A DNA stretch of 64,000 bases from Nitrospira sp. (GCA_029194675.1 JARFXP010000003.1:434001-498000); one strand, 5' to 3'. Counted from the first letter of the stretch, positions 35,348 to 46,611 are shown. Program-made: numbers and translations. The notes: generated from the letters alone by a model not told the origin.

Positions 35348-36191
35348 TTACTGCAATCGGCGGATTTCTTCGTAATGCGTGGACACAGTCTGTCCGAGTG
35401 CCTGCCGGAGGTCCTCTCCTTGATACCAACGGTTCGCCACCTTTCGGAGGCGCGAGGCGAGTCCTCCGTCGCCAAGTGTCGACTCAGCCCACTTCACAAA
35501 ATCTTCTCGACAGTCGTGATGCTCCAAGCTTTCTAATGGGGACGGAACTTGGCTCCCGTACGGGGCGCAAGGCTCGCATCAGCTCGGCAACGTAATGACC
35601 TCGGAGGGTCACCGGATATTGGCTGAGATCGAGAACGAGAGATACCCCTCCTTCCTCGATGAGGGAGGCGACGGCGGAGGGTGAGGGAAGGGTCGCTCGG
35701 TCGCCGCTGATCGAGACGAAAGGGGGCAGCACGCACAGCCCACGAAAGTCTCCTTCGGGATCGATGAGAAGAACCTGATAGTCTTCATGGTGAAGTCCTT
35801 CTGTGATCAAACCGACCATCCACGACTTGCCGGTGGCCGAGTTGCCGAAGACTCCCAAATTAAGACCGGCTAGCCATGCAGCAGGGATATGGATGGCTGT
35901 GCCGGATTCTGCCTGCCCTAGCAAGATCGACCGCTCACGTGTGAGCGGGATATCGAGGAATTTCCCGCCCAATGAATACGCCTTGAGGGCCTGGAGCTGT
36001 GGCAAGGACATCCGCTGTTTCGATGACGGCAGGAACGGCATCGGCCACGGCGACCGCACCTCAGCCAGCGTCAGTATCGAGAGGTCGTTTTCTGCGTCGC
36101 CGAATGCTGCGAGGTTTCTTGAAGATAGACCGCACAGAGCGAGCAATCGTTCCAAACCCGAACCTTTCATCGCCCCTGGCAGCAGCACCAT
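35348..36191 (-). pseudogene. Decayed HAD-hydrolase / HerA-like ATPase fusion
   Basis: The open part (35484-36191) begins inside a Cof-type HAD phosphatase domain (LAAFGDAENDLSIL, motif IV), then passes into a HerA/DUF87-like ATPase segment with Walker A FGNSATGKSWMVGL and Walker B-like VLLIDPEGDF. The HAD N-terminus with the nucleophile Asp is missing. After LRPVRE the frame is lost. A further piece in another frame (LEHHDCREDFVKWAESTLGD to a stop at 35348) looks like the original C-terminus, so an internal deletion with frameshift occurred. The normal protein may pair a sugar-phosphatase fold with a P-loop NTPase; its role is unknown. It lies between RAYT debris and the CBS gene. Confidence 0.65.
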
Positions 36192-36197
36192 GACCGC

Positions 36198-36665
36198 TCA
36201 AATGCCGACCAGAATCCGATGTGCACTGATCGCCTTCATCGCGTGCACCACATCCTCGTACGACACAGCAGGGACGTTCTTCCCTTTAGCCTCCTGCGCT
36301 ACAAGCAGAAAATCGTTCATCGCAATGATTCCCCGGAGCACTCCATCCTCATCCACCACCGGAATTCGTCTGACCCGCTCCCGCTTCATGATGTCCAGAG
36401 CCATGTGGACATCGTCGGTCGGTCGGCAGGTGTATGCCTTCCCCGACGTCGTTTCCCACACAGTGATCTCGGACGGGGGCTTGTTCTTGGTAGCCGCAGC
36501 CACACAGATGTCGCGATCCGTAATCATTCCCACTACCTGACCGTTGATCCTCACGACAGGGAGCGCTCCACAGTCGCTGTCCCACATCATTTTGGCTGCG
36601 GTAGCCAGATTGGTGTCGGGGCTGCAACACTGGGCATCGCTGGTCATCATATCTTGGACTTTCAT
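36198..36665 (-). CDS. Tandem CBS-domain protein
   Basis: 155 residues with a pair of CBS motifs: CGALPVVRINGQVVGMITDR and DICVAAAT in the first, VRRIPVVDEDGVLRGIIAMN in the second. Such Bateman modules bind adenine nucleotides and regulate partners; a standalone protein of this size may be a nucleotide or redox sensor. AAAGGAGGT lies just upstream of the ATG. It lies six bases upstream of the decayed HAD/HerA gene on the same strand and may once have shared its transcript. Confidence 0.9.
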   Translation of the reverse strand: MKVQDMMTSDAQCCSPDTNLATAAKMMWDSDCGALPVVRINGQVVGMITDRDICVAAATKNKPPSEITVWETTSGKAYTCRPTDDVHMALDIMKRERVRRIPVVDEDGVLRGIIAMNDFLLVAQEAKGKNVPAVSYEDVVHAMKAISAHRILVGI

Positions 36666-37375
36666 GTGAGACCTCCTTTCATAAAGACAAGCTTCTGGTT
36701 TTGTGAGGGGTCTCTTTAGCCGTCATTGCCTGTTCACTGCCGTTGTAGCTTGGATCAACTGACCGAAACTGTCGGTCAGGACGTTATTCACAAGTGCAAT
36801 GAAAAAATATGGGCAAGAATGGAGCCATGAGAGGCGAGTCCTATGACCGGCGCAACTAGTTGAAATCAGTCGGCCTTGACGAAACAGATGCTTTTGTCGA
36901 ATGACCTCCCGTGAGGAGATCCGCTACAACGATCAACTCCAGGATGTCGCCAAAGGACACAGGAATCTTCAGACCGGAGAGTTCTCGTCCTATCCCTTTA
37001 TGGGTTCAACGCCCCACCGGTTATCCGATGTCGGCGAGTTTGCTCTGCAAACACTCACTCATCCTCATTCAAAACGCATCAGGAAAGGCGCAGACACCCC
37101 CAATTGCTTCTTGAACCGGGGGAAACGATTTGTCCTTAAAAACGATGAAGTCAGGGTCGGAACAAAGTCACGCAAGCTCGAACCGGCGGTGAAATGCCGG
37201 AAGAAGGTGATTCTCTATTCGACCGACGATTGTGTCGATACCCCTCTGATTGATCAGGATGAGCGCTATGGTCTCTCCTGCCTGTTTATAGGAAAAGTCG
37301 GGCAAGGAAGCCTGGTACGGCGTCTTGGCGGTTTCGTCACGAACCGTCATGAGTAATATGGGCTAAGGCGGTTGA
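36666..37375. other. Gap of about 700 bases without a convincing gene
   Basis: A plus-strand frame (36901-37356, 151 codons) and a minus-strand frame (37168-37350, 60 codons, starting 26 bases past glgX) overlap. The minus-strand frame reads more like protein (ETIALILINQRGIDTIVGRI) and continues in the same frame after a TAG (FIVFKDKSFPPVQEAIGGV), so it may be a decayed gene downstream of glgX. Neither has a good ribosome-binding site. Confidence 0.35.
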
Positions 37376-39529
37376 TTAATCGTGAGGCAGCAATCGAAGG
37401 ACGGCGAGGGACCGTGCTTCAATCTCATAGTGGTTCCCTCCCCTGATCAGGCCGGCCTTCTTGGGATGGAAGCTACTCGTGGACGTGTCGAGCAAGGGCT
37501 GCCAGCGTACGCCGCGTTTGTGTGCCGGAAGGGTAAAGGTGAGCGGCGTGTGGTGGGCGTTCAGGAGGATCAGGAGCGTATCGTCCGTGATGGGCCGGCC
37601 CTTCTCGTCGGTCTCGTCGATCGCGTCACCGGCCAGGCGTAAAGCGAGTGACTTGACATACCCCGCGTCCCAGTCCGTGTCGCTCATCTCTTTCCCGTCC
37701 GGTCGGAACCAAGCCAGATCCTTGACCATGGACCCGCGGAGGCGGCGGCCCTGGAAAAAACGCCGGCGTCGCAGGACGGGGTGTTGTTTGCGGAATGCGA
37801 TCATGTTGCGCACGAAGGACAGTAAATCGCGCTTGGCCTGGTCCACCTTCCAGTCGTACCAACTGATCTCATTATCCTGGCAGTAGGCGTTATTGTTGCC
37901 TTGCTGCGTCCGGCCGATCTCGTCGCCTCCGGAGATCATCGGCACACCTTGCGAGAGCAGCAGCAACGCCACGAGGTTCCGTTTTTGCCGTTCGCGGAGC
38001 TCGGTGACGGCGGGATCGTTCGTGGGACCCTCCGTCCCGCAATTCCAACTGAGATTATCGTCGGTCCCGTCGCGGTTCTCCTCCCGATTGGCTTCATTGT
38101 GTTTCGAGTTGTAGGAGACGAGATCGTGCAACGTGAATCCATCGTGCGCGGTGACGAAATTCACGCTGGCGAACGGACGTCTGCCGCTTCCTTCATACAG
38201 ATCACTGCTGCCCGTCAGCCGGTAGGCCAATTCGGCGACCTGTCCCCCGTCCCCTTTGACGTAGCGTCGGATGCTGTCGCGATATTTGCCGTTCCACTCG
38301 GCCCAGCCGACAGGGAAGTTGCCGACCTGATAGCCCCCCTCGCCGACATCCCACGGTTCGGCGATCAGTTTGACCTGAGACAGAACGGGATCCTGATGCA
38401 GGATGTCGAAGAAGGCGCTCAGCCGGTCGACTTCGTGCAGTTCCCGCGCCAGCGCCGACGCAAGATCGAAGCGGAAGCCGTCGACGTGCATCTCATTCAC
38501 CCAGTACCGCAAACTGTCCATGATCAGTTGCAGCGTGCGCGGGTGTCTGACGTTCAGCGTGTTTCCGCAACCGGTATAGTCGACGTAATAACGCGCGTCG
38601 CCCGGCACCAGCCGATAGTAGCAAGCGTTGTCGATGCCACGAAAACACAGGGTCGGTCCGAGGTGACTGCCCTCGGCGGTGTGGTTGTAGACGACGTCCA
38701 GGATCACCTCGATTCCCGCGCTGTGGAGGGTTTTGACCATCGTTTTGAACTCGCGCACGTGACGTCCCCTCACGGGAGACACGGCATATCGAACATCCGG
38801 GGCGAAGAAGCCGAGCGTGTTGTACCCCCAATAGTTGGTCAAGCCACGATCCTCCAAGTTCCGGTCGCGGACAAACCGATGCACCGGCAACAACTCGACT
38901 GCCGTAATGCCAAGGTCGACCAAGTGGTCAAGCACCGCCGGAGTGGTCAGGGCGGCATAGGTCCCGCGCATCCGATCCGGCACATCAGGATGCTGAGCGG
39001 TGATGCTCTTGACATGGACCTCATAGATGATGGTCTTTTCCCAGGGTGTTTTAAGCTGGCTGTCGCCTCCCCATGTGAAGGCCGGATCGATCACCACGCA
39101 CTTGGGCATATTCGCCGCATTGTCGCGCTCATCGAACGAGAGGTCCGCATGAGGGTCGCCGATGTGGTAACCGAACATGGCGTCCGACCAATCGATCCTG
39201 CCGGTGATGGATTTGGCATAGGGATCGATCACCAGTTTGTTGGGATTGAACCGGTGCCCTTCTTCAGGCTGATAGAGGCCGTGCACCCGATAGCCGTAGT
39301 GTTGCCCCGGCCAGAGTCCCGGGATGTAGACATGCCAGATCTGATCGGTACGCTCTTCGAGACGAATCCGGTGGGATTCTTTCGGAGCGTCCGGCCCGTC
39401 GAAGAGGCAGAGCTCCACGGCCGTTGCGTTCTCAGAAAAGAGCGCGAAGTTGATCCCTTCTCCGTCCCACGTCGCACCAAGTGGATAGGGATGGCCGGGC
39501 CACGTTCGTATGGACTGTCCTGCCACCAT
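37376..39529 (-). CDS. glgX: Glycogen debranching enzyme GlgX (isoamylase-type)
   Basis: 717 residues, GH13. Hydrolyses alpha-1,6 branches of glycogen or limit dextrins to release linear maltodextrins. An N-terminal CBM48 (about 10-110; [20 protein letters not shown]) is followed by the barrel with conserved regions [25 protein letters not shown] (nucleophile Asp), [20 protein letters not shown] (acid Glu) and [20 protein letters not shown]. It is transcribed away from treZ-treY with about 150 bases between them, so a shared divergent promoter region is likely. Its linear products are substrates for TreY. Confidence 0.95.
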   Translation of the reverse strand: MVAGQSIRTWPGHPYPLGATWDGEGINFALFSENATAVELCLFDGPDAPKESHRIRLEERTDQIWHVYIPGLWPGQHYGYRVHGLYQPEEGHRFNPNKLVIDPYAKSITGRIDWSDAMFGYHIGDPHADLSFDERDNAANMPKCVVIDPAFTWGGDSQLKTPWEKTIIYEVHVKSITAQHPDVPDRMRGTYAALTTPAVLDHLVDLGITAVELLPVHRFVRDRNLEDRGLTNYWGYNTLGFFAPDVRYAVSPVRGRHVREFKTMVKTLHSAGIEVILDVVYNHTAEGSHLGPTLCFRGIDNACYYRLVPGDARYYVDYTGCGNTLNVRHPRTLQLIMDSLRYWVNEMHVDGFRFDLASALARELHEVDRLSAFFDILHQDPVLSQVKLIAEPWDVGEGGYQVGNFPVGWAEWNGKYRDSIRRYVKGDGGQVAELAYRLTGSSDLYEGSGRRPFASVNFVTAHDGFTLHDLVSYNSKHNEANREENRDGTDDNLSWNCGTEGPTNDPAVTELRERQKRNLVALLLLSQGVPMISGGDEIGRTQQGNNNAYCQDNEISWYDWKVDQAKRDLLSFVRNMIAFRKQHPVLRRRRFFQGRRLRGSMVKDLAWFRPDGKEMSDTDWDAGYVKSLALRLAGDAIDETDEKGRPITDDTLLILLNAHHTPLTFTLPAHKRGVRWQPLLDTSTSSFHPKKAGLIRGGNHYEIEARSLAVLRLLPHD

Positions 39530-39680
39530 CGCGTTTCCCTGTTCCGTCCGACTCCGATAGCTGTACCTTAACTATAGTAGCGGGCCGGCGCAAGTCTGGC
39601 TCCTTACCATGCACTCAATGCCTCGATCCGCTCTTGGATTAAGGAGCCTCGTTCAGGCAAACTGAAGAAAAGGTGGTCTG

Positions 39681-41558
39681 ATGGATTCACAAATCTGCAG
39701 CGCGTGGCGACTGGATCTGGGCGCGAACCTCATCGGTCCGTCGACAGTCCGGTTTCGACTGTGGGCTGCGCGCGCGAAGCATGTCTCCGTGCACGTGCTT
39801 GATCGAGGACATAAGCCGATTCCGATGGAGCCGCAAGAGCAGGGCTATTTCGACCTCACGGTCGAGGGTGTGCGGGCGGGGGACCGCTACTGGTACGTCT
39901 TGGACGGCGAGAAAGCCCTGCCTGATCCGGCCTCGCGGTTCCAGCCCGAGGGCGTCCATAAGGCTTCCGCCGTGATCGATCCCGATGCGTTCGCTTGGAC
40001 GGATCGGGGCTGGAGAGGGCTCGCGTTCAAAGACCTGATCATCTACGAACTCCATACCGGAACATTTACACCGACCGGCACATTCGAGGCGATCATCCCT
40101 CACCTAGAGTATCTCAAGCAGGACGTGGGAATCACGGCCATCGAACTCATGCCGGTCGCGCAGTTTCCCGGCACAAGGAACTGGGGCTATGACGGAACCT
40201 ACCTGTATGCACCTCATTCAACCTACGGCGGGCCGCAGGGCCTCAAGACACTCGTCGATGCTTGTCATGCCGCCGGATTAGCGGTCATTCTAGACGTGGT
40301 CTACAATCATCTTGGGCCCGAAGGAAACTATTTGGCCGCGTTCGGTCCCTACTTCACCGATCGTTACCGCACACCCTGGGGCGACGCGATCAACTATGAT
40401 GGAGCCGACAGTGACGAAGTCCGGCACTTCATCGTCAGCAATGCGCTGTACTGGGTCACCGAATACCATATTGATGCGCTCCGGCTGGACGCAATCCATG
40501 GGATTTACGATTTCGGCGCGACCCATATCCTCCAAGACCTGGCTGCGGCGGTGCACGATCAGGCCGCCCGGCTTGAGCGGCGGATTTTCGTGACAGCGGA
40601 AAGTGCGCTCAATGACGCGCGGGTCGTCACGCTTCCCGAGCAGGGAGGGTATGGAATGGATGCCCAATGGAATGATGACTTCCACCACGCACTCCGGACC
40701 GTGCTGACGAAAGAACGGGCCGGATACTATCAAGATTACGGCGGGCTCAAACATCTCGCGAAAGCCATGAATGACGGGTTCGTCTACTCCGGGCAATATT
40801 CCCGGTACCATCGGCGTCGTCACGGAAATTCGTCGACATCTTGTGCTCCATCGCGCTTCATCGTGTTCTCACAAAACCATGATCAGATCGGGAACCGGGC
40901 GTTCGGCGACCGCCTGAGCACCCAGGTTCCCTTCACGGCGCTCAAGGTCGCGGCCGCAGCCGTCCTGTTGTCCCCCAACATTCCGTTGCTCTTCATGGGC
41001 GAAGAGTCCGGCGAGACAGCGCCCTTCCTCTACTTCATCGATCATGGCGACTCGGCGTTGGTCGAAGCCGTGCGTCGGGGGCGACGGGCGGAATTTGCAT
41101 CGTTCGCATGGGAGGGGGAGATTCCGGATCCCCAGGATCCTCTCACATACGAACGGTCGCGCGTCACAATCGACGGTCCGTTGAATCCTTGTCGGGCCGC
41201 CATGCTGAAGTGGACCAGGGAGTTGATCGGTCTCAGAAAAGCGATTCCATCACTGGGCGCGGGCGGCGCCCACCCCAGGTATCATGTCCTGGCTCATGAA
41301 GAAGAAAACATGTTGGTCGCGCATTGTCGGGGAGGACAAGGGCCAGATGCCTTGGTCGTCCTCAGTTTCAACAACGCACCGGTGTCAGTGCTTTTGCGGG
41401 AGCCTGAGGGGCGCTGGCTTCTTCGATTGGACTCCACAGCACATGAGTTCGGCGGCGACGGGCAGGAACGCCTTCCGCAGGAGATTGTCATCGTGCCGGT
41501 GGGCGTGACCCTTCCTCTTCAGGCCTACGCCGTCGCGGTGTTTCTGCGGAAGACGTGA
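39681..41558 (+). CDS. treZ: Malto-oligosyltrehalose trehalohydrolase TreZ
   Basis: 625 residues, GH13. Cleaves trehalose from malto-oligosyltrehalose. N-terminal beta-sandwich (about 10-105; TVRFRLWAARAKHVSVHVLD), then the barrel: [53 protein letters not shown] (nucleophile Asp), IFVTAESALND (acid Glu) and FIVFSQNHDQIGNRAFGDRL. A C-terminal beta domain follows. AAAAGGTGG precedes the ATG. treY starts 13 bases after its stop, making a treZ-treY operon. Confidence 0.95.
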   Translation: MDSQICSAWRLDLGANLIGPSTVRFRLWAARAKHVSVHVLDRGHKPIPMEPQEQGYFDLTVEGVRAGDRYWYVLDGEKALPDPASRFQPEGVHKASAVIDPDAFAWTDRGWRGLAFKDLIIYELHTGTFTPTGTFEAIIPHLEYLKQDVGITAIELMPVAQFPGTRNWGYDGTYLYAPHSTYGGPQGLKTLVDACHAAGLAVILDVVYNHLGPEGNYLAAFGPYFTDRYRTPWGDAINYDGADSDEVRHFIVSNALYWVTEYHIDALRLDAIHGIYDFGATHILQDLAAAVHDQAARLERRIFVTAESALNDARVVTLPEQGGYGMDAQWNDDFHHALRTVLTKERAGYYQDYGGLKHLAKAMNDGFVYSGQYSRYHRRRHGNSSTSCAPSRFIVFSQNHDQIGNRAFGDRLSTQVPFTALKVAAAAVLLSPNIPLLFMGEESGETAPFLYFIDHGDSALVEAVRRGRRAEFASFAWEGEIPDPQDPLTYERSRVTIDGPLNPCRAAMLKWTRELIGLRKAIPSLGAGGAHPRYHVLAHEEENMLVAHCRGGQGPDALVVLSFNNAPVSVLLREPEGRWLLRLDSTAHEFGGDGQERLPQEIVIVPVGVTLPLQAYAVAVFLRKT

Positions 41559-41571
41559 CGCTCGTACCCTT

Positions 41572-44469
41572 ATGACGGACATGTCCACAAGCGAGCCCTC
41601 CGTACCGGTATCCACGTACCGGCTGCAGCTCAATCGAGGGTTTCCGTTCAAGGCGGCGACCGCGATCGTCCCGTATCTGTCTGCCTTGGGTATTACGGAC
41701 TGCTATCCCTCGCCTTATCTGAAGGCGACGCCCGGTAGCGAGCACGGCTACGATGTGGTGGATCCCACCGCGCTGAATCCTGAGCTTGGCACCGAAGACG
41801 AGTATCGCGAGTTCATCCGCACGCTGCACGCACACCAGATGGGCCACATCCTCGACGTCGTACCGAACCATATGGGAATTGGACGGTCAGCGAATGCCTG
41901 GTGGTTGGACGTGCTCGAGAACGGGCCCAGCTCGCGCTTTGCGCCTCTGTTCGACATCGACTGGCATCCGGTCAAGCGAGAATTGGAGAATAAGGTGCTC
42001 CTGCCGATCCTCGGTGATCTCTATGGAACGGTCCTGGAGAATCAGGAAATTGTCCTGGTGCATGAGGAGGGACGGTTCTTCATCAAGTACTATGACCATC
42101 GGCTGCCTGTCGGGCCGAAATCGTCGGCGATGGTGCTCACGCACCGCCTCGATGAACTGATCGCCGAGGCGGGAGCCTCCCCCCCCCATGTGCAGGAGTT
42201 GCAAAGCATCGTGACGGCTCTGCGCAATCTGCCCGCCAGCACGGAAACGGATCCGGATCGTGTGGAGGAGCGGAACCGGGAGCGAGACATCATCCGGCAG
42301 CGCCTCGCCACGTTGGTGCGGGATGGAGCGACCATTGCCAGATTTCTTGATGACAACATCCGGATCTTCAACGGGACGAAGGGCGATCCGCGCAGTTTCG
42401 ATCCGCTCGATGTCTTGCTCAACGATCAGATGTATCGACTGGCCGACTGGCGGGTGGCGGCGGAAGAAATTAATTACCGGCGGTTTTTCGACATCAACGA
42501 GTTGGCCGCCGTCCGGATGGAGGACGATGCGGTACTTCAGGCGTCGCACGTGCTGGTGTTCCGGCTTGTGAAAGAGGGTACGGTGACGGGGCTCCGTATT
42601 GATCACGTGGACGGCCTTTCCGATCCCGGTCGGTATCTGCGTGAGTGGCAGACGTGGGCCCAACGCGAGTTAGGCCGCCCTTTGTTCGTCGTGGTCGAAA
42701 AGATTCTCGGCAAGGACGAGCCGCTGCCAGAAACCTGGCCCGTCTCCGGCACGACCGGCTACGAATTCCTGAATCTGATCAACGGCCTCTTCGTACAGAC
42801 GACCCACGAACGGGCGATGAACGAGACTTATGTCCTGTTCATTCGCCGCCGTATCTCATTTGAGGACCTGGTCTACGAATCGAAGAAGCTGATCATGCAG
42901 GCATCCATGGCCAGCGAAATCAATGTCCTTGGACACCGATTGAACCAGCTGTCCGAACGCGATCGCCGATCGCGTGACTTCACGCTGAACAGCCTCACCA
43001 ACGCCATCCGCGAGATCATCGCCTGCTTCCCCGTGTACCGGACTTATATCGCGGAGGGTCCCGAGCCTCTGTTGGATCGAGACCGCGCATTTATCCGTCT
43101 GGCCGTGGCCAGGGCCAAGCGACGAAACCCCGCGCTCAGCGGGCGTGTCTTCGACTTCGTCCGATCCTTATTGCTGAAGGAATGGGATGAGCGGACCAGT
43201 CAGGATCGCCGGGAACAGCTCCGGTTCGTGATGAAGTTCCAGCAAATGACCAGTCCTGTGACGGCGAAGGGCATCGAAGACACGGCCTACTACCTGTACA
43301 ACCGGTTGGTGTCGTTGAACGAGGTCGGAGGTAATCCCGAGTTGTTCGGTGTGACGGTCACGGCCTTTCACAAACATCTCCGGGAGCGACAGGCGCGCTG
43401 GCCCTTCTCGCTTTCGGCCACTTCCACCCACGATACGAAGCGGAGCGAGGATGCGCGGGGGCGCATCAATGTGTTGTCGGAGATGCCTCGAGAGTGGCGG
43501 GCCTGCGTAAATCGATGGGCGAAACTCACCCGGAAGTGCAAAGTCGACGTGGAGGGACAACTCGTCCCCGATCGTAACGAAGAGTATCTACTCTACCAAA
43601 CACTCGTCGGCATCTGGCCCCTCAGGCCCCTCGATGACGCACAGTACCGTGCGTTCTGCGACAGAGTTCAGGGCTATATGAACAAAGCACTGAGGGAAGG
43701 CAAGGCCCATACGAGTTGGGTCAATCCCGACCAGGCCTACGAGGAGGCGATGCGGCAATTTGTCGACGCGATCCTCGACCGGGGCGGGCCCAATGCCTTT
43801 CTGGACGAATTCCTTCCGTTTCAGCGGCGGGCCGCTCAGTGGGGGATGTGGAATGCGTTGTCCCAAGTGGTGCTCAAAACAACGGCTCCCGGCATTCCGG
43901 ATTTCTATCAAGGGTCGGAACTTTGGGATTTCCACGTCGTTGACCCGGACAATCGTCGTCCGGTGGACTATGAGATGCGCGCTTCCATGCTGAACGAATT
44001 GCAGTGCAGGCTCGCGGAGTGCGGCTCAGATCTGCGGCCGTTGGTTCGAACCCTGCTCGCTGAACGCATCGACGGAAGGATCAAGCTGTACACGACGATG
44101 AGTACTCTGCATTTCCGTCGGGACAACCGCTCACTTTTTCATCAGGGGGAATACATCCCGCTCGAGGGTTACGGAACCAAGCAGGAGCATTGCTGCGCTT
44201 TTGCCCGTCTCCACCTGGAGCGGGCGGTGGTGACCGTCGTTCCGCGCCTCGTGGTATCGCTGACCGGCGACGCCATGAGATTACCGGTCGGATCGGATGT
44301 GTGGGGAGACACCTATGTGGCCGTGCCATCCTGGAGGCCGGATTCGGCCTATCGCAATCTCTTCACCGGCGAGAGGCTGTCGACTCAGACAGTCGAAGGT
44401 CGCCAAATGCTGCCGATGGCGGATGTATTATCTGAATTTCCTGTCGCCCTGTTGGAGCGCCTGACGTAG
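41572..44469 (+). CDS. treY: Malto-oligosyltrehalose synthase TreY
   Basis: 965 residues, GH13. Isomerises the reducing-end alpha-1,4 bond of maltodextrin to the alpha,alpha-1,1 bond. Motifs: VSTYRLQLNRGFPFKAAT at the N-terminus, HILDVVPNHMGIG, VTGLRIDHVDGLSDPGRYL (nucleophile Asp), LFVVVEKILGKDEPLPETW (acid Glu) and SATSTHDTKRSEDARGRINV. Length is in the upper range of the family. With TreZ and GlgX it forms the TreXYZ-like route from glycogen to trehalose, a compatible solute and reserve. Confidence 0.96.
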   Translation: MTDMSTSEPSVPVSTYRLQLNRGFPFKAATAIVPYLSALGITDCYPSPYLKATPGSEHGYDVVDPTALNPELGTEDEYREFIRTLHAHQMGHILDVVPNHMGIGRSANAWWLDVLENGPSSRFAPLFDIDWHPVKRELENKVLLPILGDLYGTVLENQEIVLVHEEGRFFIKYYDHRLPVGPKSSAMVLTHRLDELIAEAGASPPHVQELQSIVTALRNLPASTETDPDRVEERNRERDIIRQRLATLVRDGATIARFLDDNIRIFNGTKGDPRSFDPLDVLLNDQMYRLADWRVAAEEINYRRFFDINELAAVRMEDDAVLQASHVLVFRLVKEGTVTGLRIDHVDGLSDPGRYLREWQTWAQRELGRPLFVVVEKILGKDEPLPETWPVSGTTGYEFLNLINGLFVQTTHERAMNETYVLFIRRRISFEDLVYESKKLIMQASMASEINVLGHRLNQLSERDRRSRDFTLNSLTNAIREIIACFPVYRTYIAEGPEPLLDRDRAFIRLAVARAKRRNPALSGRVFDFVRSLLLKEWDERTSQDRREQLRFVMKFQQMTSPVTAKGIEDTAYYLYNRLVSLNEVGGNPELFGVTVTAFHKHLRERQARWPFSLSATSTHDTKRSEDARGRINVLSEMPREWRACVNRWAKLTRKCKVDVEGQLVPDRNEEYLLYQTLVGIWPLRPLDDAQYRAFCDRVQGYMNKALREGKAHTSWVNPDQAYEEAMRQFVDAILDRGGPNAFLDEFLPFQRRAAQWGMWNALSQVVLKTTAPGIPDFYQGSELWDFHVVDPDNRRPVDYEMRASMLNELQCRLAECGSDLRPLVRTLLAERIDGRIKLYTTMSTLHFRRDNRSLFHQGEYIPLEGYGTKQEHCCAFARLHLERAVVTVVPRLVVSLTGDAMRLPVGSDVWGDTYVAVPSWRPDSAYRNLFTGERLSTQTVEGRQMLPMADVLSEFPVALLERLT

Positions 44470-44602
44470 GAGCGGGGGAGCGCCCTGCAACTTGCCGTCA
44501 CGGGGGGGTGGCGATGATGCAGCCGTGATCTTCCCGCCTTGCTCGCGAGGAGGGGAGTCCGTACTACGGCTCGACCATCCATCAGGTAATAAGCGGAGAT
44601 TT

Positions 44603-45745
44603 GTGGCTGACGACATTCACAAAGTCCTACCGACATGTCACCTCCAACGATTGCTCGATGCCTTGAGTGCGAAGGGATATCGAGTTGTCGGGCCCACTGT
44701 GCGTGACGGGTCCGTCGTGTGGGAGCCAATCCGGTTCGTGTCGGATTTGCCGATCGGCTGGCGTGATCACCAAGAACCAGCTCGCTATCGGCTTGAACAG
44801 ACTGGATCCCAAGACATATTCGGGGTCGTCCATGGACCGCAATCGCTGAAGCCGTTCGTCTTTGCGCCGCGCGAGCCGCTCTTGAAGATTGAGCGGACGA
44901 AAGACGGGTTCGCCACACGTCCGATGACTCCTCAACCGGAGAAGGTGGCGGTCATCGGGGCTCGCGCCTGCGATCTCGCCGGGCTCGCCGTTCAAGATCG
45001 GATTTTTCTGAACGATGCCTATCGGGATCCTTACTACGCGGCTCGCCGTGAAGGACTCTTCCTAATCGCCGTGAATTGCACCAGAGCATTGAGCACTTGT
45101 TTTTGCGCATCCATGGAGACTGGTCCTCGCGCTAAAACCGGCTTCGATCTCGCTTTGACGGAAGTGGACGACCGACTACTCATCCAAGTGGGCAGCGAGG
45201 CCGGCCGTCATGTGCTGGAAGGTATCTCACTGTCTCCCGCTTCGGATGAACTGATCGGCGAGGGGGCGACCTGCATCGACACCTGTGCTCGAAGTCAAGT
45301 CCGCCGACTGGATCACGCTCGCTTGCCGCAAGCGCTCTACGATGCCCATGAGCACCCACGATGGGACGATGTGGCGGGGCGCTGCCTCGCTTGCACGAAT
45401 TGCACGATGGTCTGTCCGACTTGTTTTTGTCATACAGTAGAAGAGACGCCGGACCTTTCGCACCAACAAACCGCGCAGGCCAGATTGTGGGATTCCTGCT
45501 TCACCCAGGAACATGGGTATATCCACGGCAAGAATATTCGCCCAACGATCAAGGATCGCTACCGCATGTGGCTGACCCATAAGCTCGCCTCGTGGATCGA
45601 TCAATTCGGCATGTCCGGCTGCGTCGGCTGCGGTCGATGCATCACATGGTGCCCGGTCGGAATCGATTTGACTGAGGAGTTGTCGGCTTTGCTGACATCG
45701 GGAAGCCGGTCGTCGGTGACCAGCCCACAGGTAGAAGGATCGTAG
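44603..45745 (+). CDS. hydB: Group 3b [NiFe] hydrogenase, beta (iron-sulfur) subunit
   Basis: About 380 residues from GTG at 44603; the frame opens at 44492, but the first 37 codons look non-coding. It is the electron-transfer subunit of the soluble NAD(P)-linked hydrogenase (sulfhydrogenase type). Two ferredoxin-like cluster motifs lie near the C-terminus: [17 protein letters not shown] and [17 protein letters not shown] (CxxCxxCxxxCP each). Family knowledge places [4Fe-4S] clusters between the NiFe module and the flavin subunit. It is the first gene in the order beta-gamma-delta-alpha, as in hydBGDA of Pyrococcus. The gamma gene begins five bases after its stop. Confidence 0.9.
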   Translation: MADDIHKVLPTCHLQRLLDALSAKGYRVVGPTVRDGSVVWEPIRFVSDLPIGWRDHQEPARYRLEQTGSQDIFGVVHGPQSLKPFVFAPREPLLKIERTKDGFATRPMTPQPEKVAVIGARACDLAGLAVQDRIFLNDAYRDPYYAARREGLFLIAVNCTRALSTCFCASMETGPRAKTGFDLALTEVDDRLLIQVGSEAGRHVLEGISLSPASDELIGEGATCIDTCARSQVRRLDHARLPQALYDAHEHPRWDDVAGRCLACTNCTMVCPTCFCHTVEETPDLSHQQTAQARLWDSCFTQEHGYIHGKNIRPTIKDRYRMWLTHKLASWIDQFGMSGCVGCGRCITWCPVGIDLTEELSALLTSGSRSSVTSPQVEGS

Positions 45746-45750
45746 CCGGC

Positions 45751-46602
45751 GTGTCGAAGGCTGATTCAATAGTAAACCCCTATGCCATCCATCCGGCGAC
45801 TATTGTCGAGAAGCTCCGGGAAGCCGAGGACATCAACACCTACCGCTTGCAGTTTGTCGACGAGCCGATGCAGCGCCGCTTTCGATTCAAGGCCGGCCAG
45901 TTCAATATGATTTATTTGTTCGGAGTCGGCGAGGTGGCGATTTCCATCGTTTCGGACCCGGATCAGCCGGAGTTTTTGGACCATACCATCCGAGCTGTCG
46001 GTCGAATCACCAAAGCGATTGCCGGTCTCCAGCCGGGGGACGTCTTGGGCGTCCGAGGCCCGTTCGGACAAGGTTGGCCGCTGGAGGAGGCGCGCAGCCG
46101 CGACGTCGTGATTGTCACGGGCGGCCTGGGTTGCGCTCCGGTGGTAGGGGCCATCGAGTACATCTTCCGTCGGCGAGCGCAATATGGGTCCGTCAAAATC
46201 CTGCACGGCGTCAAGGCGCCGCACGATCTCCTCTATCGCGAGCGATTCGATGTATGGCGGCGCTCTCCTGATACAGAAGTGTTGCTGAGCAGCGACCAAC
46301 CGGACAAGAGTTGGAGGTATCACATCGGCGTGGTGACAGAGCTGTTCGAGCTGGTATCGATCGACCCGCTGAAGACCATTGTGCTGATGTGCGGACCCGA
46401 GATCATGATGCGACTGGGCGTACCTATCCTAATAAGGCGCGGCATTCCGGCGACTGCCATTTACGTCTCGCTGGAACGCCACATGGAGTGCGGGATCGGT
46501 CTCTGCGGCCATTGCCAGATGGGTCCGTACTTTGTATGCAAAGACGGTCCGGTCATGCGGTATGACCGAGTCGAGCCTTGGTTAGGGCGGACGGGAGTGT
46601 GA
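45751..46602 (+). CDS. hydG: Group 3b [NiFe] hydrogenase, gamma (FAD/NAD(P)-binding) subunit
   Basis: 283 residues from GTG. Ferredoxin-NADP reductase fold: FAD domain (about 1-110; [20 protein letters not shown]) and NAD(P) domain (about 115-235; [31 protein letters not shown]). It ends with a [2Fe-2S] site in [19 protein letters not shown] (four Cys). It passes electrons between the beta-subunit clusters and NAD(P)(H). NADPH preference is typical of group 3b but cannot be read from the sequence with certainty. Confidence 0.93.
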   Translation: MSKADSIVNPYAIHPATIVEKLREAEDINTYRLQFVDEPMQRRFRFKAGQFNMIYLFGVGEVAISIVSDPDQPEFLDHTIRAVGRITKAIAGLQPGDVLGVRGPFGQGWPLEEARSRDVVIVTGGLGCAPVVGAIEYIFRRRAQYGSVKILHGVKAPHDLLYRERFDVWRRSPDTEVLLSSDQPDKSWRYHIGVVTELFELVSIDPLKTIVLMCGPEIMMRLGVPILIRRGIPATAIYVSLERHMECGIGLCGHCQMGPYFVCKDGPVMRYDRVEPWLGRTGV

Positions 46603-46611
46603 GGCGAAGCG

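Noticed and set aside
36901-37356. 151-codon plus-strand frame
   Set aside because: No ribosome-binding site and no family resemblance. The opposite strand reads more like decayed protein. Left as non-coding.
37901-39571. 556-codon plus-strand frame
   Set aside because: Antisense shadow of glgX, which has all GH13 motifs.
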